Shown piece by piece: positions 31,264 through 34,392 of a stretch of 34,392 nucleotides of DNA. Location: NCBI GenBank assembly GCA_949297575.1, contig CASFTB010000020.1:1-34392 (forward strand). Reading direction: 5' to 3'. The notes beneath the pieces were generated by a model. That model had not been told where the DNA came from. It did no database searches and saw only the letters and a list, made by a program, of their open reading frames with translations. The translations under genes were made by a program, and so were the position numbers. Each line of letters begins with the position of its first letter. Within the stretch, counting starts at the first letter, position 1. This stretch comes from an uncultured Bacillota bacterium. GTDB lineage: Bacteria; Bacillota; Clostridia; Christensenellales; Borkfalkiaceae.

Positions 31264-31983
31264 ATGAAGATCGATGCAAACGGAATGCACTATGCGGCGC
31301 TCAACGCGGCGGTGCGGCAGTGCGGCGAAGACGTCGAGATCTTCGGATGCGTGGGGCAGCGCTACCTCGGCGCGGGGCTTGCAGAAAAGAAGATCGTCAT
31401 ACACGGTACCCCGGGCAACGCACTCGGGGCGTACCTTAACGGCGCGGAGATCCGCGTGGAGGGCAACGTACAGGAGGCCACGGGCGACACGATGAACGGC
31501 GGCGTCATCGAAGTACACGGCAGCGCCGGAGACGCCACGGGCTACGCCATGCGCGGCGGCAAGATCTTCATAGAAGGCGACGTCGGCTATCGCTGCGGCA
31601 TCCACATGAAGGCGTATCTGCACCATCGCCCCGCCATCGTCATCGGCGGCAGGGCGGGCAGCTTTTTGGGCGAATACCAGGCGGGCGGCACCATCATCGT
31701 TTTGGGCGGCAATACAGACAAAAAGCCCGTGGTCGGCAATTTCTGCGGCACGGGGATGCACGGGGGCGAGATCCTGCTCTGCTGTGATGCACTCGATGCG
31801 GCGCTCCCCGCACAGGTCAAAGCGGAGCGCCTCCAAGGCCCGGGGAGCGAGGAGGCGGTCTCTCTCGTCAGAGAGTGGTGCGTCCGCTTCGGAAAGGATG
31901 AAGCGCCCTACCTTCGGGCTGTTTACCATCGCCTCACGCCGAATGCAGAAAACCCGTATCGGCAGATGTATACGCCCAACTGA
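31264..31983 (+). CDS. GXGXG-domain subunit of glutamate synthase, 239 aa
   Basis: A right-handed beta-helix of the GltS C-terminal (GXGXG) type, seen in repeated steps such as FGCVGQRYLGAGLAEKKIVIHGTPGN, GAEIRVEGNVQEATGDTMNGG, VIEVHGSAGDATGYAMRGG and IFIEGDVGYRCG. In full-length glutamate synthases this domain has a structural role near the ammonia channel. The start at 31264, two bases after the preceding stop, has a GGAGGTG site; a start 18 bp further upstream would overlap the preceding gene and lacks one. The C-terminal about 70 residues are not part of the beta-helix and are unrecognised. Confidence 0.92.
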   Translation: MKIDANGMHYAALNAAVRQCGEDVEIFGCVGQRYLGAGLAEKKIVIHGTPGNALGAYLNGAEIRVEGNVQEATGDTMNGGVIEVHGSAGDATGYAMRGGKIFIEGDVGYRCGIHMKAYLHHRPAIVIGGRAGSFLGEYQAGGTIIVLGGNTDKKPVVGNFCGTGMHGGEILLCCDALDAALPAQVKAERLQGPGSEEAVSLVREWCVRFGKDEAPYLRAVYHRLTPNAENPYRQMYTPN

Positions 31984-32007
31984 ACATTGGGGCGGCAGGA
32001 GGTCGCC

Positions 32008-32550
32008 ATGATCCGCATTTCTCTGCGCTGCGACTTTCAGGCGGTGCTTCCGAAACTCAAAGATAAACTCGAAAAAAGCGGTTTTCTGCTCGTCGAGGAC
32101 GAAGAAGACGCGGCGCTCTTTGTTCCGCAGATCGCGAGGCGCAGCTGGGAAAAGGAGGTCCTCGCCTGCACCGCGCGCGGCGGGGCGGTCGTCATCGTAA
32201 AGAAGGAAAACGTCTCCGCGGCGGAAGAACTGCTCAAAGGCAGCGGTGCGGCGGTGCTTTCGGCGGAAGTTCCCTTTTCGGTGCTGGCGGGCGCGCTGCA
32301 GGCGGAAGCCAAGGCGGGCGAGCGGCTGTTTGCAGTGTGCGAAGAGCTTTGCCGCCTGCGCGAAAAGCTGGAAAGCGAAAAACTTATCATGCGCGCCAAG
32401 CTCGTTCTGATGGAACGGGGCATGACGGAGCGCGAGGCGCACCGCCTGCTCGAAAAACAGGCGATGGACAGGCGGCTTCCCCGCCGTGCCGTCGCCGAAG
32501 AAATTTTAAATGCAGAAAAACCGCAAGATCATCAGGGCGAAGGCGGTTAA
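32008..32550 (+). CDS. ANTAR-domain RNA-binding antiterminator, 180 aa
   Basis: The C-terminal about 60 residues form an ANTAR domain preceded by a short coiled coil (LREKLESEKLIMRAKLVLMERGMTEREAHRLLEKQAMD...AEEIL). The N-terminal about 110 residues look like a receiver-type fold that lacks a conserved phosphoacceptor Asp pattern, so activation is probably not by phosphorylation. ANTAR proteins bind paired hexaloop hairpins and prevent termination; in Clostridium saccharobutylicum the homologous NitR controls glutamine synthetase. The glnN leader in this window has a matching hairpin and terminator. Start at 32008 has AGGAGGTC upstream. It is co-transcribed with glutamate synthase. Confidence 0.9.
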   Translation: MIRISLRCDFQAVLPKLKDKLEKSGFLLVEDEEDAALFVPQIARRSWEKEVLACTARGGAVVIVKKENVSAAEELLKGSGAAVLSAEVPFSVLAGALQAEAKAGERLFAVCEELCRLREKLESEKLIMRAKLVLMERGMTEREAHRLLEKQAMDRRLPRRAVAEEILNAEKPQDHQGEGG

Positions 32551-32592
32551 GTACGTCCTGAGCAGAACGCAAAAAGTCGCGTGAGGAAAGAC

Positions 32593-34056
32593 ATGAACGA
32601 AATACACGAAGAATGCGGCGTGTTCGGCATCGCCTGCGGCAGCACGCAGGATGTAGTGGGCCCCGTCTATTACGGCCTGTACGCACTGCAGCATCGCGGG
32701 CAGGAGAACTGCGGCATCGCCGTGTGCGACGACGGCTGCCTGCACTGTTATAAGCAGGCGGGGCTTGTGGGAGAAGTGTTCTCCCCTGCCGTCCGGGCGC
32801 AGCTGGGGCAGGGAAACATGGCGGTAGGGCACGTGCGCTACGGCACCACCGGCGGCAGCGACGTGCGCAACGCACAGCCGATCATGGTCAACCATAAAAA
32901 CGGCAGGATGGCGCTCGTGCACAACGGCAACCTCGCCAACGCGGGGCAATTGCGGGCAAAGCTGGAGGAGAGAGGCGCCATCTTCCACACGGCGAGCGAT
33001 TCTGAGATCGTCGCCTACCTCATCACGCAGGAGCGTCTGAAAAGCCCTTCCATCGAGGAGGCCGTGCGCCGCGCGGCAAGACGACTGCGGGGCGCCTATT
33101 CGCTGATCGTCCTGTCGCCGACCAAGATGATCGCCGTGCGCGACCCGCACGCCTTCCGCCCCCTCTGCTTCGGAAGGAGGGCTGACGGCGCGTTTGTCGT
33201 CGCCTCCGAGAGCTGCGCCCTCGACGCCGTCGGCGCCTCCTTCATCCGCGACGTAAAAGCGGGCGAAATGCTCGTATTCGACGGCAGCGGCGTGCGCTCT
33301 CTCTTTGTGGGCGGCGGCAGACCGACGCCCTGCATCTTCGAATACATCTACTTTGCGCGGCCGGATTCGGTGATAGACGGCATCTCCGTGCACGAAGCGC
33401 GCCGCCGTGCGGGCAGACTGCTCGCCGAAGCGTACCCCGTGAAGGCCGACGTCGTCGTGGGCGTGCCCGATTCGGGCATCGATGCGGCGCTCGGCTATGC
33501 GGAAGCGGCGCATATTCCCTTCGATACCGGCCTCGTCAAAAACAAATACATCGGCAGGACGTTCATCGAACCCGCGGCGGCGCAGCGGCAAAACGACGTG
33601 CGCATCAAGCTCAACGCGCTCAGAAGCGCCGTCGCGGGCAAGCGCGTGGTGCTCATAGACGATTCTATCGTCCGCGGCACCACCATCGGCAAGATCGTAT
33701 CTCTTCTGAAAGAGGCGGGCGCGCGTCAGGTGCATCTGCGCATCTGTTCGCCGCCCTTCCTGTTCCCCTGCTATTACGGCACCGATATCGACTCGCGCGA
33801 AAACCTCATCGCCTGCAAACATTCACCGGAAGAGATCGCAAAGATCGTCGGCGCCGATTCCCTCGGCTATCTTCCCGGCGGAAAACTGCACAAAATGGTG
33901 CCGCTTCCGCGGACGTGCAGGGCGTGCTTTGACGGAAAATACCCGACCCGCATCTGCGAAAACGCTTCCAAAGATAAATTTGAACAGAAATTAGGGGTGC
34001 TTTCGCGCCTGCAGGAAGATACTTCGGCAACGGCGCGCCCCTCTATACAGGAATGA
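32593..34056 (+). CDS. purF: Amidophosphoribosyltransferase (glutamine PRPP amidotransferase), 487 aa
   Basis: First step of purine synthesis: PRPP plus glutamine to phosphoribosylamine. The N-terminal MNEIHEE is a propeptide ahead of the catalytic Cys8 (CGVFGIACG). The amidotransferase domain has YYGLYALQHRGQENCGIAV, GHVRYGTTGGSDVRNAQP and LVHNGNLANA. The phosphoribosyltransferase domain has VVVGVPDSGIDAALGYAEAA, GRTFIEPAAAQRQNDVRIKLN and the PRPP loop VVLIDDSIVRGTT. Cys residues in PCIFEYIYFARPDS, RICSPPFLFPC and RTCRACFDG match the [4Fe-4S] ligands of the Bacillus-type enzyme. The ATG at 32593 with GAGGAAA upstream is preferred over a GTG at 32581. It lies 42 bp after the ANTAR gene, so a purine gene shares a nitrogen operon. 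Confidence 0.95.
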   Translation: MNEIHEECGVFGIACGSTQDVVGPVYYGLYALQHRGQENCGIAVCDDGCLHCYKQAGLVGEVFSPAVRAQLGQGNMAVGHVRYGTTGGSDVRNAQPIMVNHKNGRMALVHNGNLANAGQLRAKLEERGAIFHTASDSEIVAYLITQERLKSPSIEEAVRRAARRLRGAYSLIVLSPTKMIAVRDPHAFRPLCFGRRADGAFVVASESCALDAVGASFIRDVKAGEMLVFDGSGVRSLFVGGGRPTPCIFEYIYFARPDSVIDGISVHEARRRAGRLLAEAYPVKADVVVGVPDSGIDAALGYAEAAHIPFDTGLVKNKYIGRTFIEPAAAQRQNDVRIKLNALRSAVAGKRVVLIDDSIVRGTTIGKIVSLLKEAGARQVHLRICSPPFLFPCYYGTDIDSRENLIACKHSPEEIAKIVGADSLGYLPGGKLHKMVPLPRTCRACFDGKYPTRICENASKDKFEQKLGVLSRLQEDTSATARPSIQE

Positions 34057-34120
34057 TCCGCCTTTCCCTCCGCAGCAGGATCTCGCAGCGGCCCCGCCGA
34101 GCAAAAACCGCAAAGGCGGA
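34057..34120 (+). terminator. Possible long-loop hairpin after purF
   Basis: TCCGCCTTT (34057-34065) directly after the stop can pair with AAAGGCGGA (34112-34120). The 46-nt loop contains further GC-rich complementarity. There is no T-run, so termination strength is uncertain. Confidence 0.35.
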
Positions 34121-34303
34121 AATTCTACAGAAAGAACAGCTCTGTGCTCTGCCTTTTGCATCACCGAAAAACAGATCGGCCCCGCCCGCACCAGACCGCG
34201 TTTTACTCCCTTTCTTTCCCCGATTTGGGAAAGAGTCAACTCAGCCATACAAAACAAAACCCTGCATTAAATTTAGAAGCGCATTCTTTCAAAAAATAAA
34301 TAT

Positions 34304-34374
34304 CCACGTGCAAAGCACGTGGTATTTCATTTTCGGGCATAGCCCTAAACGATACTGGCTGCGCACAAGTGCGC
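34304..34374. mobile_element. Hairpin cluster resembling an IS200/IS605-type end
   Basis: Three hairpins stand close together: CCACGTGC-AAA-GCACGTGG (34304-34322), GGGC-ATA-GCCC (34335-34345) and GCGCAC-AA-GTGCGC (34361-34374). Subterminal hairpins of this kind mark the ends of IS200/IS605 elements and REP-like repeats. No transposase is visible before the window ends, so the identification is tentative. Confidence 0.35.
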
Positions 34375-34392
34375 CGGAGAATTGGCCTGCCA

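Noticed and set aside
33991..34257. 88-codon minus-strand open frame overlapping the end of purF
   Set aside because: Overlaps purF antisense, lacks a good ribosome site and shows no domain.

Overview
The window looks like chromosomal DNA from a GC-rich (roughly 60%) anaerobic member of the Clostridia (Bacillota), probably a gut commensal near the Christensenellales. That placement is inferred from gene content: type III glutamine synthetase, a ferredoxin-type split glutamate synthase, an ANTAR antiterminator, AgrC/AgrA-like two-component pairs and domain-permuted GH3 glycosidases. No rRNA, tRNA or CRISPR array was seen.

Left two thirds (405-22171, all minus strand): a carbohydrate locus. 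In transcription order it runs: GHKL sensor kinase, LytTR regulator; module A (1369-aa secreted GH3, 359-aa lipoprotein, 152-aa four-helix membrane protein, 1023-aa two-helix-anchored GH3, terminator); module B (1233-aa secreted GH3, 231-aa lipoprotein, 962-aa two-helix-anchored GH3); a second LytTR regulator and a second GHKL kinase. All four GH3 proteins carry their domains in permuted order (GH3 C-terminal domain, Fn3-like domain, then the catalytic barrel last). The two modules are parallel: each has one signal-peptide GH3 with Ig-like repeats and a C-terminal membrane anchor, one lipoprotein with a shared carbohydrate-binding-like domain, and one GH3 anchored at both ends. Each module starts from a sigma-A-like promoter with a leader of about 135-145 nt. 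Module A's promoter is preceded by an array of LytTR-type 9-bp boxes at 20-21 bp spacing. Together this suggests a cell-surface beta-glycoside system under control of its own flanking two-component systems.

Right third (22747-34056, all plus strand): nitrogen assimilation. glnN (type III glutamine synthetase) has a consensus promoter and a leader with an ANTAR-type hexaloop hairpin overlapping a terminator, but its reading frame is broken near codon 515. It is followed by an ammonium transporter fused to a PII domain. After a terminator and a new promoter comes an operon for a split glutamate synthase (amidotransferase, Fe-S/FMN synthase, polyferredoxin, FAD oxidoreductase, GXGXG subunit), an ANTAR protein that is the obvious candidate regulator of the glnN leader, and purF.

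The edges hold a possible 3' remnant of an MBOAT acyltransferase (45-221) and a cluster of hairpins resembling the end of an IS200/IS605-type element (34304-34374).
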